Counted from the first letter of the stretch, positions 1 through 8,354 are shown. The stretch: 64,000 nucleotides of DNA from Chromohalobacter marismortui (GCF_004364315.1 NZ_SOBR01000002.1:1-64000); one strand, 5' to 3'. Notes: a model not told the origin generated them from the sequence alone. A program made the numbers and translations.

Positions 1-39
1 CGTGGCACGTTCTTCGATGCAGAGTTCAGAATATGACAT
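1..39 (-). CDS. IS30-family transposase, N-terminal 13 codons only
   Basis: An ATG at 39-37 on the minus strand opens a frame reading MSYSELCIEERAT that runs off the left edge. This start is characteristic of IS30-family DDE transposases, which cut and join element ends. Only 13 codons are visible, so the call rests on that motif plus the inverted-repeat-like sequence at about 65-85. The catalytic core is outside the window. Confidence 0.7.
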   Translation of the reverse strand, partial: MSYSELCIEERAT

Positions 40-85
40 GGGGTCAACACCTTACCGGTTTGGTCAGGTGTTGCACTCAGAATTT
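1..85 (-). mobile_element. End of an IS30-family insertion sequence (partial)
   Basis: The minus strand at 39-1 starts an open frame whose first residues (MSYSELCIEERAT) match the conserved start of IS30-family transposases. Just outside it, at about 65-85 on the minus strand, lies TTCTGAGTGCAACA, the kind of sequence found in terminal inverted repeats of this family. The element continues beyond the left edge, so its other end and target duplication cannot be seen. The exact boundary (about 80-85) is an estimate: it is where the MFS reading frame of the neighbouring gene stops making sense. Confidence 0.75.
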
Positions 86-1612
86 GCGGCCAAGAACTAT
101 GGCATAAATACACAAGCCGATCTTGATCGCTTGACTTGCACTCATTATCCTGAGAATTGGCGAAATAAGGAGATCACTTACTAGCGCACCTATCCCGAAG
201 GCCCCGACAATAACTCCCACTTGATAGGCAGGTAATCCTTCTTTCGCATATAGCCACGCTGATAGAAAAGGAAAAGCCATGGTGGACACCCTATAAATCA
301 AGGTAGCCACGAAAAGCACTCGCAATTGTGGGTTCAGTGAGCGAACCAGCTGGAAAGATTGTCTAAGCATGGAGAGTATAAACTTCGTCTTTTTTTTCTC
401 AATTTTTTCACAATCTTGGAATATTTGCTCATAGGTACTACCGGTCAGGAATACTCGCAACGGGCTGCTGAGGAGATCCTCGGTAGGCTTGAGCGACTTC
501 CCAATAGGATACTTGACGCTTAACGAGTAAACGCTATCAAGCTTTCTTATTTGATCTATCGCATGCTGATTAAATCCTTTAATCGTACCTTCCTGCAAGG
601 TCGCGGTATTCATTACCACTGCAGGCATTCTTAGCCGGTATGACTGGCCACCATATTCCTCGACAAACCGGATAGGCGAAGCATAGGCCAGCGCGGTTAG
701 ATACGCTTGGTTGTGTCCTAAGCACTGATCATGATACTGGGGATGCATATTCCCGTTGAGCCGAGCACCGATTTCCACCAACGTGGGACCTGTATCTGTC
801 ATGATTATTTCAGCATGCGATGGCCCATGGAAAATGTTCAAACAATCAAGTACGGATCGGACATAGTCCGCAAGCTCTCCTGCGACTGGTTCTTCGTGTG
901 AAACCAATATATCTTTGTCATAGATTCTCTTACCATTGGGGAGGTCAATCTTCTGGTAACGCCAGGTTCCACAGATGTAGTGATGGCCACAGCTAGAAAC
1001 CGTGTCCACAATATACTCTGTACCTGCTAGGTAACTCTGCACTAGCACTTCAGTGTTTGAGTGTCCAAAAATATCCCTTGAGGAAAGGATATATTCGAAT
1101 GCTTGATCGAGCTCGCTCACTTGGCTGCAGATAAAAACGCTGTCCGTAGAAGCTGAACTCAGAGGTTTGACCACATAGGCCTTATCGCCAAGCTCACCCA
1201 CCCATTTCCTGGCTTCTGCCACACTAGTCGTCTTCAGTTGCTGAGCGGTGCGAACGCCAAATCTTCGCAATCGCTCAATCATGAGGTATTTGTTACGCCG
1301 GGCCGAGCTGAGATGGACCCCATTAGTCATCAGTCCCATCGCTTCTGAAAGTGCGTCAGCTAGATTAACTCCAGATTCCTGTCCGGCCAGAACTGCCAAA
1401 GGTTTGAAATGACGAAGTTCTTCGCAGGTGCTAGCAATACTCCTATGCACAATATTAGCTTCGAAGTTTTCGAGGTCAGGGGCCAACATTGTCGGTAGCA
1501 ATTCGGGGGTCGACTGCACATGCACGACCGTTGCATTAATGTCATGGAATGCATGTGGAAGATAGTTGCCGGTGGAGTAGGCATCAACAAGAACGAAGAA
1601 AGGCTGGTCCAT
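77..1612 (-). CDS. ATP-grasp ligase fused to MFS transporter, 3' end cut off by an IS
   Basis: The chosen start is the ATG at 1612 (MDQPFF), preceded by AAGGA; an upstream in-frame ATG at 1666 lies inside the preceding gene. Residues about 90-310 form an ATP-grasp domain, with the nucleotide-binding stretch AYVVKPLSSASTDS and the metal-binding stretch PTLVEIGARLNGN. Such enzymes join a carboxylate to an amine, often making dipeptides. From about residue 420 the protein becomes an MFS transporter (LRVLFVATLIYRVSTMAFPF and following), but only two or three membrane helices remain before the frame ends in VLGRKF at the IS30 element. ATP-grasp/MFS fusions couple synthesis of a small amide product to its export; that role is inferred here. 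The gene starts 10 bp after the stop of the proline-dehydrogenase-like gene, so the two form an operon. The transport half is certainly broken; the ligase half may still work. Confidence 0.8.
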   Translation of the reverse strand: MDQPFFVLVDAYSTGNYLPHAFHDINATVVHVQSTPELLPTMLAPDLENFEANIVHRSIASTCEELRHFKPLAVLAGQESGVNLADALSEAMGLMTNGVHLSSARRNKYLMIERLRRFGVRTAQQLKTTSVAEARKWVGELGDKAYVVKPLSSASTDSVFICSQVSELDQAFEYILSSRDIFGHSNTEVLVQSYLAGTEYIVDTVSSCGHHYICGTWRYQKIDLPNGKRIYDKDILVSHEEPVAGELADYVRSVLDCLNIFHGPSHAEIIMTDTGPTLVEIGARLNGNMHPQYHDQCLGHNQAYLTALAYASPIRFVEEYGGQSYRLRMPAVVMNTATLQEGTIKGFNQHAIDQIRKLDSVYSLSVKYPIGKSLKPTEDLLSSPLRVFLTGSTYEQIFQDCEKIEKKKTKFILSMLRQSFQLVRSLNPQLRVLFVATLIYRVSTMAFPFLSAWLYAKEGLPAYQVGVIVGAFGIGALVSDLLISPILRIMSASQAIKIGLCIYAIVLGRKF

Positions 1613-1622
1613 AGTTTTGTCC

Positions 1623-2114
1623 TTAATACTTGTAACTGATATTTTCCGGATTATGAAAATCAGCAAGCGCCAGTATTACATTTTCCGGGTTCTCGGAAAG
1701 ACGGTGAAGAAAGTGAAGGTACCAGTTACTTCCGTATACGCAGGTGATACGAGTGTTGATGCCTTGGTCCCGTAAGGCACGCATAATTCTGCTATTCACA
1801 CCATGGAGCATTTCCACTTCCTCAATACAATCTATGAGACCCCTTTCCCTTAGGGCATTGATAATGCGCGGGTCCTGAGTCGCGCAAGCCACCCTCGATC
1901 CGTGCTCTACAATCTGCTCGACCATTGCAAGATAGCGTTCGTCCAATGGATAGCCCCTGACCAGGGAGGTCTCCGGGGGTTCGCTGTAGACTCCCTTGAC
2001 CAGCCGTAGCTTGACGCCGGTTTCCAACAGTTCCGGCAAGTCTTCTACTGAACGATTGAGTTGCGCGGGAAGGGTGATAGCTAACCCGCAGGCCATATAT
2101 TTCAACTCAACCAT
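1623..2114 (-). CDS. Proline-dehydrogenase-like protein, C-terminal half only
   Basis: The product matches the second half of monofunctional proline dehydrogenases: LRLVKGVYSEPPE, a middle stretch like FEFQMLYGV (here VEMLHGV), and YGSNWYLHFLHRLSENPENV near the end. Full-length enzymes have about 300 residues; only about 163 are here. No start further upstream exists: the frame is closed by a TAG near 2180, and the only earlier start is a GTG at 2138 that falls inside the lux box. I chose the ATG at 2114, although no clear ribosome site precedes it. Homology seems to extend slightly upstream of that ATG. Roughly the first half of the FAD-binding barrel is missing, so this is either a truncated remnant or a specialised short protein. 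It lies 10 bp before the ATP-grasp gene and diverges from the luxI-type gene. Confidence 0.65.
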   Translation of the reverse strand: MVELKYMACGLAITLPAQLNRSVEDLPELLETGVKLRLVKGVYSEPPETSLVRGYPLDERYLAMVEQIVEHGSRVACATQDPRIINALRERGLIDCIEEVEMLHGVNSRIMRALRDQGINTRITCVYGSNWYLHFLHRLSENPENVILALADFHNPENISYKY

Positions 2115-2136
2115 GGCATACGGGGCGAGCGATAGC

Positions 2137-2156
2137 ACCTGTCCCTTAGGACAGGT
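2137..2156. promoter_or_regulatory. lux box (LuxR-type binding site)
   Basis: ACCTGTCCCTTAGGACAGGT is a 20-bp inverted repeat with perfect 8-bp arms (ACCTGTCC / GGACAGGT) and a 4-bp centre. It matches the lux-box class (ACCTGT...ACAGGT). It sits between the divergent luxI-type gene (+) and the proline-dehydrogenase/ATP-grasp operon (-). Its centre is about 47 bp upstream of the start point predicted from the TATAAT at 2182, close to the usual position for LuxR activation. The GTG at 2138 lies inside the box, so that codon is an unlikely start. Confidence 0.85.
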
Positions 2157-2162
2157 AACGGC

Positions 2163-2187
2163 TTGAGAAACATGTGTTAACTATAAT
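2163..2187 (+). promoter_or_regulatory. Predicted luxI promoter
   Basis: A consensus -10 hexamer TATAAT lies at 2182-2187, with a weak, badly spaced TTGAGA at 2163-2168. A poor -35 next to a lux box fits a promoter that needs LuxR. This predicts positive feedback of the synthase gene on itself. Confidence 0.5.
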
Positions 2188-2219
2188 ATTTCTCCAACGC
2201 TAGGCTAGGAGAGGAAGCC

Positions 2220-2819
2220 GTGACTAATTACATAGAAACCTATAAGGGCTATAAGGCTTCGTTACCGCCCCCTCTCATACAAGAAATGTTTGCACTTCGC
2301 AAAGCCTCATTTATTGATAGCCGGAACTGGGATATAGATAGCTATTCAGGCGGGGGGGATGAGCTCGACAGCTACGATGATGAAGATTCTTTTTATATTT
2401 TGCTAGCGCAGGATAGCAGATGTACCGCTACCGTTCGATTAAGGCCAAGCCAGTGCAGAAACTTCACGCGTGAACAATTCGGCTTATCTTTTTCCCTGAA
2501 CGGTACCGCCGATATGAATATTTGGGAGGCGAGCCGTTTTTGCATCAATTCCAATATGCACGCCCACCGTAAGAGGAAAGAATTAGATATACGAACAGTC
2601 TCTATTTTCCATGCGATGGTCGAGCATGGCCTCACATATGGAATCGACAATTATAAAATTGTAATTGATAAAGCAATGCATAGAATACTGTGTAGATCCG
2701 ACTGGCATCTAGTATTACTCAACGAGGGAACTGGAAGTCGAAACGAAGCTACCTTCTATTGTTTTCTGCCCTGTAACCTTGAGCAGCTAAACAGACTGTC
2801 ACATATTATAAAAGATTAA
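2220..2819 (+). CDS. LuxI-family acyl-homoserine-lactone synthase
   Basis: This enzyme makes an N-acyl-homoserine lactone signal from S-adenosylmethionine and an acyl-ACP or acyl-CoA. The family's invariant residues are visible in order: R27, F31, W37, the E48-x-D50-x-x-D53 cluster, R73 in TVRLRP, F87, and E103-x-x-R106 in WEASRF. The 199-residue length is normal. The start is the GTG at 2220, preceded by AGGAGAGGA. Base composition is AT-richer than the backbone, as for its neighbours, which points to transfer of the whole 80-3690 segment. The lux box at 2137-2156 predicts autoinduction. The chain length of the signal cannot be told from the sequence. Confidence 0.9.
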   Translation: MTNYIETYKGYKASLPPPLIQEMFALRKASFIDSRNWDIDSYSGGGDELDSYDDEDSFYILLAQDSRCTATVRLRPSQCRNFTREQFGLSFSLNGTADMNIWEASRFCINSNMHAHRKRKELDIRTVSIFHAMVEHGLTYGIDNYKIVIDKAMHRILCRSDWHLVLLNEGTGSRNEATFYCFLPCNLEQLNRLSHIIKD

Positions 2820-2863
2820 AATACAGCCAACACCAACTAGCTTGCTTATGGTAATAGTCCTTT

Positions 2864-3580
2864 TCATTCCAATATCCCAAGCCTGACGGCACGGGCCACA
2901 ACCTGCTTAATGTTGACGCAGTCAAGCTTTTCCATACAGTTTTTTACATGAAACTTTACGGTTCTTTCTTTAATTGACATTATTATACCAGTTTCTTCAT
3001 AAGTTTTTCCACTTGCAATCCAAGCAAGACACTTCTTCTCTTGGGGGGAGAGAACGCTTAGCAAATGGCAGCTTTTCTCTGCCTGTAGATATTGATGAGC
3101 ATAGGCTGTCACAAGTTTTAGCACTGGAAGATTACGGCTAATTTTACCAGGAAAATCACCATCATCGCCATCAGCTGCAAGGTTTATCGTGCTAAATGCA
3201 AGGCCGGCATCGTGCATAGGTATAGTGAAACCTTGCTCAATACCATATTTGGCACTCTCTTCATATACAATCCTGTCGTAAGTTATTTTCTCAACCGGGA
3301 TGTCATCCCAAAAAAAATCTTCTGATGTTCTGCTGGAATACCTCATAACAGGATCAATATGATGATAACCTTCTTTCTTGTACTTTCTTACCCATTGCTG
3401 GTCATAATTACCAATCACCGTGATATTGCTAGCCTCAGCAATTTCAAATGGCACATATGCATATGCATACTTTTCAATCCCGACATACTCCATCACTTCG
3501 CCCAGGAAACAGATGTACTGGTCTTTTGTTCTTTTATTTATAAGACCTTCTAATAGAGCTTGCGTAACATCGGTTGTCAT
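2864..3580 (-). CDS. LuxR-family quorum-sensing regulator
   Basis: The 238-residue protein has an N-terminal autoinducer-binding domain (about 1-165) and a C-terminal LuxR helix-turn-helix (about 172-238, LSPQEKKCLAWIASGKTYEETG... IKERTVKFHVKN). The ligand-pocket residues of the family are present: W and Y in QQW...KKEGY, the D-P pair in HHIDPV, W in FFWDD, and the G of GIEQGF. It lies tail to tail with the luxI-type gene, 44 bp apart, a common luxI/luxR layout. It is the obvious candidate to bind the lux box at 2137-2156. The ATG at 3580 has only a weak upstream AAGG. Confidence 0.92.
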   Translation of the reverse strand: MTTDVTQALLEGLINKRTKDQYICFLGEVMEYVGIEKYAYAYVPFEIAEASNITVIGNYDQQWVRKYKKEGYHHIDPVMRYSSRTSEDFFWDDIPVEKITYDRIVYEESAKYGIEQGFTIPMHDAGLAFSTINLAADGDDGDFPGKISRNLPVLKLVTAYAHQYLQAEKSCHLLSVLSPQEKKCLAWIASGKTYEETGIIMSIKERTVKFHVKNCMEKLDCVNIKQVVARAVRLGILE

Positions 3581-3626
3581 TCTAGAGCCTTGATATTTAA
3601 ATATCGCTAAGCTTTGATTTCAACAC

Positions 3627-3646
3627 TTATGCAATTTGACGCATAA
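3627..3646. promoter_or_regulatory. Inverted repeat upstream of the luxR-type gene
   Basis: TTATGC and GCATAA form perfect 6-bp arms around an 8-bp spacer, 47 bp upstream of the luxR-type ATG. The geometry (20 bp overall) resembles a regulator site, but the arms do not match the lux box at 2137. It may bind a different protein or be incidental. Confidence 0.35.
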
Positions 3647-3688
3647 CCCACGTCAATATTAGCTGATTTAACATTCAAAGTCCATTAT

Positions 3689-4405
3689 ATGGACAACTCT
3701 ATCCTCTGCTCCGTGCCCCCACCGGCATGCCCAACGCGGGCCATGGCTTGCAGCAGGAGCGTAGACGGCTTGATCCTGGCGACCAGCCGGCTCGATGATC
3801 AGTTACCCTCGCGCTTGCGCGATCAGGGTGTGTCGCACTCGCTGGTGTTGCGCACCGACGGGATCAGCCCTTCTTCATTGGGGGACGATATTCAGGGGGG
3901 ATATCTCGCCACTCGTCATTTACTCGATCTCGGCCATCGCGATATCGGCCTGGTCGCGGGGCCAAGCTTTACCTCCAGCGCCCGGGACCGGCAAGAAGGC
4001 TATCGCCGCGCCATGCACGAAGCCGGGATTCCCGTGCGTGAAGAGTGGGTCATGGAGTCCGGTTTCGGGATCGAATCAGGGGAAACGGCGGGATACCAAA
4101 TCCTCTCCCAAGAGGAGCGCCCCTCGGCGATTTTTGCAGTCAATGACAACTTGGCCATCGGGGTCATGGCTGCCGCGCATCGTCTCGACATCAGCATCGG
4201 CGCCTCGCTCTCACTGGTCGGTTACAACGACATACCGGTGGCGAGTCGCCTGCCGGTTTCGCTGACGTCGGTTCACATCCCCTTCGATTATGTCGCCCAC
4301 CAGGCCGTCGAGTTGCTGTTCAGCGAAAGGCCCCCCGGAGCAGACTGTATCCGGCGCGCCATGCCCAGCCTGATACCAAGGGCTTCATCGGTGAGATATC
4401 CGTAA
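3689..4405 (+). pseudogene. LacI-family regulator lacking its DNA-binding domain
   Basis: From about residue 25 the protein is a standard LacI/PurR sugar-binding-type effector domain: VDGLILATSR, GGYLATRHLLDLGHRDIGLVAGP, PSAIFAVNDNLAIGVM and LSLVGYNDIPVA are all family landmarks. The N-terminal helix-turn-helix, hinge and first effector strands, about 80-100 residues, are absent. The first 20 or so residues (proline- and cysteine-rich) do not resemble the family. The truncation coincides with the switch from the AT-rich quorum-sensing segment to GC-rich DNA at about 3700, so the 5' end was probably lost when that segment arrived. It cannot act as a DNA-binding repressor. Confidence 0.75.
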
Positions 4406-4578
4406 AGGCAGGAACTGCTAAGGGGAAGCGTATGGAGCGCTTTCCCCCATGGTGGCTATGGCAAGCTTGGAGAAGGGGGTCGTGAACACGACCAGAACTT
4501 TTTGAGCAACACCTGCCATGAAACCACGCTCAAAAGTGATTATCCGGGATGAATTTCCCTATCAGTCTTATGTCCCGA

Positions 4579-5385
4579 TCACAGCAAGCCAGGATCATCC
4601 CGGGATGCGGTGACCGGCAGCCACCGAGGGAGAAACCACAACAGAGCGCTGACAAGAAGAGAGGCGACCAAGGCGAGCACGAAGACGAGCGCCGGAGGAA
4701 GAGACTCGACACAGGCTGCCATCACGGTACTAAAGGCCACTAGGCTAAGCATCCCGAGCTGGGTATCGGCCAGGGTGGCGCGGGCCACGCCGGCCCCGTG
4801 GCGCTGGTGCAGCGTCAAGGCAATAGTCAACATGCTGATGGGAAAGCTCAGGGCGACGCCGGAGACGGCGGGCGCGATGGTGTCCAACACCACGGTGGCC
4901 AGGCAGACGATAACTCCAGCGAGCGTGCCACGCATCAGCAAATCACTCCAACGTGGCGATTCCGATACCGTGTCGCGAGCGAGGCCCAAGGAACGCATCA
5001 AACGTAGCGCCAATGGCATGGCGAGCAGGAACGCAGCCAATCCCAATGCCACTCCCCCCGGCAATGACGCAGCGGCCGCGGCCACCGGCAGCCAGACGAC
5101 CATCGCCAGGGCAACACTGCCCCAAGCGCCGAACCAGCCAGCCAACAGCACATAGCACAGACAGAACGTCAAAGTCGCCAGCATGGCGTGCAGCGATCCC
5201 AATGCCGCTTCGGCGACAAAAGCCGGAGGCTGCTCATTCAGCATGAAGAAATATCCCGGCCCCAGCACAATGGGGGTACCAGCCAGAACACCACCCAGGC
5301 GAGGACCTAACCTCACTACTGCCATGGATACGCCGACCACTATCAGAGCAGTGGAAAACCACTTGACGAACAACAGACCCAGCAT
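4579..5385 (-). CDS. Polytopic membrane protein of unknown function
   Basis: The 268-residue protein is almost entirely hydrophobic, with about eight predicted membrane helices (for example ALIVVGVSMAVVRL, LATLTFCLCYVLLAGWFGAWG, and two adjacent helices near the C-terminus around ALVFVLALVASLLVSALLWFL). I recognise no catalytic motif. Features such as GGVLAGTPIVLGPGYFF and the internal GTLAGVIVCLATVV could reflect a weak two-fold repeat. It begins 18 bp after the stop of the SDR gene 5404-6144 with GGGAGC upstream of its ATG, so it is probably the last gene of that operon. A small-molecule transport or membrane-accessory role is possible but unproven. Confidence 0.6.
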   Translation of the reverse strand: MLGLLFVKWFSTALIVVGVSMAVVRLGPRLGGVLAGTPIVLGPGYFFMLNEQPPAFVAEAALGSLHAMLATLTFCLCYVLLAGWFGAWGSVALAMVVWLPVAAAAASLPGGVALGLAAFLLAMPLALRLMRSLGLARDTVSESPRWSDLLMRGTLAGVIVCLATVVLDTIAPAVSGVALSFPISMLTIALTLHQRHGAGVARATLADTQLGMLSLVAFSTVMAACVESLPPALVFVLALVASLLVSALLWFLPRWLPVTASRDDPGLL

Positions 5386-5403
5386 CGCCGCGCTCCCGAC
5401 CGA

Positions 5404-6144
5404 CTACATCACGTCGCCACTATTGGGCCCGAGAGTTTGCCCGACATAGAGATCGCCGTCTGGCGAGGCGGCCAGCATCAGGGCCGTTGGAGCTACTTCT
5501 TCGGCCTTGCCGAAGCGACCCAGCGGCAGCTCGGCCTCCTTGTCGGCGATCCACTGCGGGCTCAGCCCCTCCAGCATCGGCGTCAGGATCGGCCCGGGGG
5601 CGATGGCATTGGTCAGCACCCCGAAAGGTGCCAGTTCGTGGGCCATGGCCTTGGTCAGCCCCAGCACTCCAGCTTTCGCTGAGCAGTAATGGGCAAGCCC
5701 GACGCCCCCCTTCAACGCCAACTGTGATGAAATGTTGATGATCCGCCCACGCCTGCGCTCGGCCATGTGGGGCGCGACCTGACGGCTAACCAGAAAGACA
5801 CCCCGCAAGTTGATGCCGATCATGCGGTCGAAGGTCTCGGTGGACATCTCCAGCAAGGGGGTCTCATCCAGGATACCGGCACAATTGACCAGCACATCGA
5901 TAGTTCGATGGGACTTCACAACATCGCCCACCATGACTTTTACCGCTTCCTCGTCAGACACGTCCACGCCATGCGTCGTGACACGAGCCCCGAGATGATC
6001 GGCTACCTGGCGGCAAGCCTCGAGATTGAAATCAGCCAGAGCAACCGTTGCTCCTTCGGCATGGAAACATTCAGCGATGGCACGGCCGATACCACTGGCG
6101 CCACCTACCACGAGGGCGACTTTTCCCTGGAGTTTTTGTGTCAT
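5404..6144 (-). CDS. SDR-family NAD(P)-dependent oxidoreductase
   Basis: This is a classical short-chain dehydrogenase of 246 residues. The cofactor motif GGASGIG is at about 14-20, NCAG at about 87, the catalytic Ser in NISSQLALKGG, and YCSAK with the catalytic Tyr and Lys at about 153-157. An Asp after the second strand (ALADFN) favours NAD over NADP. The substrate, an alcohol or ketone, is unknown. It is the second SDR in the minus-strand arm of the catabolic region, 63 bp after the previous SDR gene. Confidence 0.9.
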   Translation of the reverse strand: MTQKLQGKVALVVGGASGIGRAIAECFHAEGATVALADFNLEACRQVADHLGARVTTHGVDVSDEEAVKVMVGDVVKSHRTIDVLVNCAGILDETPLLEMSTETFDRMIGINLRGVFLVSRQVAPHMAERRRGRIINISSQLALKGGVGLAHYCSAKAGVLGLTKAMAHELAPFGVLTNAIAPGPILTPMLEGLSPQWIADKEAELPLGRFGKAEEVAPTALMLAASPDGDLYVGQTLGPNSGDVM

Positions 6145-6207
6145 GAGATTATCCCGTCTCGTAAGAGCCGGAGGCGAGACGACCGCCTCGCCTCCCTTAT
6201 CAAGCGT

Positions 6208-6996
6208 TCAGCTCGGCCAACGTACGGTGAGCCCGCCATCGACAATCAATTGCTGTCCGGTCACGTATGACGCATCGTCACTGGTGAGGAACCGTATGGT
6301 GCGCGCGACTTCCTCGGCACGCCCCACACGCCCCGCTGGAATTTTCTCACCAGCAGATGCCAAGCCATCGGGGCCTAACGAGTTGACCGGATCAAGCGAC
6401 TGCGGGGTCTCGATCAGCCCTGGTATCAGGGTATTGACACGTATCCCGCGGGGAGCCAGCTCCACTGCCAGAGATCTCACCAACCCCATAAGACCACTCT
6501 TGGCCGCCGCGTAGTGAGCGTGATCATTCCAGCCATAGACACCACCAGCTATGGAGGAAACTGCCACCATGGCCCCAGGTCCCGTCATCGAGCTAGCGGC
6601 ACTCCGAAGCAGACGCATTACGCCAGAGAGATCCACCGACAGCATGTCGTCCCAATTTTCATCCGACATTTCCTCCAGGGAGGCCTGACGAAGGATACCC
6701 GCCGCAGCCACAGCAACATCCAGACGACCGAAGTGATCGATGGCCGCCCGCGCGAAGGCATCACACTGATCGCCATTACGCACGTCCACTGCCACGGCCA
6801 CGCATTCTCCTCCCGCCTTGCTCACCGCTGTTACGGTTTCCTCTACGTCGTGTGGATCGCCGGGATAATATCCCGCCACCACCTTGACCCCGGCCCGGGC
6901 ATAGCTGACTGCCAAGGACTGGCCAATCCCGCTAGCCGCACCGGAAATGATTGCGACCTTGCCCGCCAGGCCGTCGTCTCGTGTCAACTCATTCAT
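6208..6996 (-). CDS. SDR-family oxidoreductase
   Basis: The 262-residue protein has the SDR cofactor motif SGAASGIG at about 16-23, the AAAG motif at about 97, SSIAGG with the catalytic Ser, and YAAAK with the catalytic Tyr and Lys. It ends in the usual DGGLTVRWPS tail. Its ATG overlaps the stop of the MFS permease gene (ATGA), with AAGGAGG at the right distance, so the two are translationally coupled. With the second SDR downstream, it suggests two oxidation or reduction steps in one pathway. The substrate cannot be told. Confidence 0.9.
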   Translation of the reverse strand: MNELTRDDGLAGKVAIISGAASGIGQSLAVSYARAGVKVVAGYYPGDPHDVEETVTAVSKAGGECVAVAVDVRNGDQCDAFARAAIDHFGRLDVAVAAAGILRQASLEEMSDENWDDMLSVDLSGVMRLLRSAASSMTGPGAMVAVSSIAGGVYGWNDHAHYAAAKSGLMGLVRSLAVELAPRGIRVNTLIPGLIETPQSLDPVNSLGPDGLASAGEKIPAGRVGRAEEVARTIRFLTSDDASYVTGQQLIVDGGLTVRWPS

Positions 6997-8354
6997 GCCA
7001 TGGCCTCCTTAATTTCATCGTGCTGACGATGGTCTACATGCCGGGTGCCGAACATCAAAAGCCCACTCAGGAGCAACGGCAGAGAGCCAGCGATAATGGC
7101 TGCCCAAGTCATGGTGAGCCCCATCGTCAAAAGCATGGAGACCAGTCCCGATCCCACGATGGCCCCTACCGGTGCCATCACATGCGCCACATTGGCTCCA
7201 GTACCTCGAACATGAGCCGGGAAGGACTCTCCCATATAGAAGAGGATGGCGGCGAACGGCCCTAACAAGAAGAACAGCGTGATGGCATACATCAGATAGA
7301 CAAAACCATCGCTAGCAGGGCCAAGCAGCATCAAGAGACTCGCTGCACCGCCAAGCAGAAAGCCCATCAACACCGTGTTGCGGCGGCCAATGCGGTCGCC
7401 TACCCAGCCGTGGGACAGGTAACCCACGAAGCCCACAGCGTTGGCAAGGATCAGTACGTACAGGGAGCTTTCGAAACTGACGCCCTTAGCCTCCACCAGC
7501 ACCGTCGTTCCCAAGACAGCAAAGACCTGAATCGCCATCCAGCTAAACAACCAGACCAGCGACAAGGAAATGGTATGACGACGCAGCTCCGGCGCCAGCA
7601 CCCCTTTCAGACCCAGGTTATTACCGGTATTGACCTCGACATCGTGCTCGGCAGCCAACTTCGCGGCGCCTTCGGCATCCCCAGACTTACGGCGACGCTC
7701 AACTTCCTTCATCGCCGCGAATACCGGCGACTCAGGAAGTTTCAATGCCATCACGATGACGATGATCGAGGCGCAAGCAGCAACGAAAAAACTGCCACGC
7801 CAACCCACCACGGGTAGCAACAGGGAAGTCATCCCCGCAGCGCACAAGGCTCCAACCGGCCAGCCACTCTGGACCAGGCTGTACATGAAACCGCGCCCTT
7901 TAGCTTTCTTGTAGATCTCGTTGAGATAAACGGCATTGACCACTTCCTCGGAAACCGCGAAGCCGGAAAAGGCCCTGATGATGACCAGCGAAGCAGCGCC
8001 AATGGCAATCCCAGACAACCCGGAACTGACCGCCCCACCGATCACCAACAGAATCAGAGACTTCTTGCGCCCGAAGTGGTCGAGCATAGTGCCGACCACC
8101 AGCGACACGACAAATACCCCAATGGTTGCCCAGGTATTGACCGCTGTAGCCTTAGCCGTACTCCAGCCAAAGTCGTCGGCAATGACAGGCAACAACGTAC
8201 CAAACAGGGTGTAGTCGTAGACCGACGCCACCCAAGCAACGAAGCAGACCAATGAGGCATAGCCGATCTGTTTCTTGGTGATAACTCTATTCCATGGCTC
8301 ATCGGCACTGCCGCGAAGCCCTTGTGAAGGAACACTTGAAGTTGGCTCGGCCAT
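6993..8354 (-). CDS. MFS transporter, carboxylate/aromatic-acid symporter type
   Basis: The product has twelve predicted membrane helices, with the MFS signature between helices 2 and 3 (GTMLDHFGRKKSL) and its echo in the second half (GWVGDRIGRRNTV). I place the start at the ATG at 8354, which has GAGGGTG seven bases upstream, rather than the GTG at 8363. The family brings organic acids in with protons. It heads an overlapping gene pair with SDR 6208-6996 and follows the polysaccharide-deacetylase-family gene by 56 bp, so all are probably one transcript. It gives the cluster a second permease besides the NCS1 protein at 11100. Confidence 0.85.
   Translation of the reverse strand: MAEPTSSVPSQGLRGSADEPWNRVITKKQIGYASLVCFVAWVASVYDYTLFGTLLPVIADDFGWSTAKATAVNTWATIGVFVVSLVVGTMLDHFGRKKSLILLVIGGAVSSGLSGIAIGAASLVIIRAFSGFAVSEEVVNAVYLNEIYKKAKGRGFMYSLVQSGWPVGALCAAGMTSLLLPVVGWRGSFFVAACASIIVIVMALKLPESPVFAAMKEVERRRKSGDAEGAAKLAAEHDVEVNTGNNLGLKGVLAPELRRHTISLSLVWLFSWMAIQVFAVLGTTVLVEAKGVSFESSLYVLILANAVGFVGYLSHGWVGDRIGRRNTVLMGFLLGGAASLLMLLGPASDGFVYLMYAITLFFLLGPFAAILFYMGESFPAHVRGTGANVAHVMAPVGAIVGSGLVSMLLTMGLTMTWAAIIAGSLPLLLSGLLMFGTRHVDHRQHDEIKEAMA

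Noticed and set aside
2-184. 60-residue plus-strand ORF at the left edge
   Set aside because: It runs across the IS end and the antisense of the MFS gene; no ribosome site or family resemblance.
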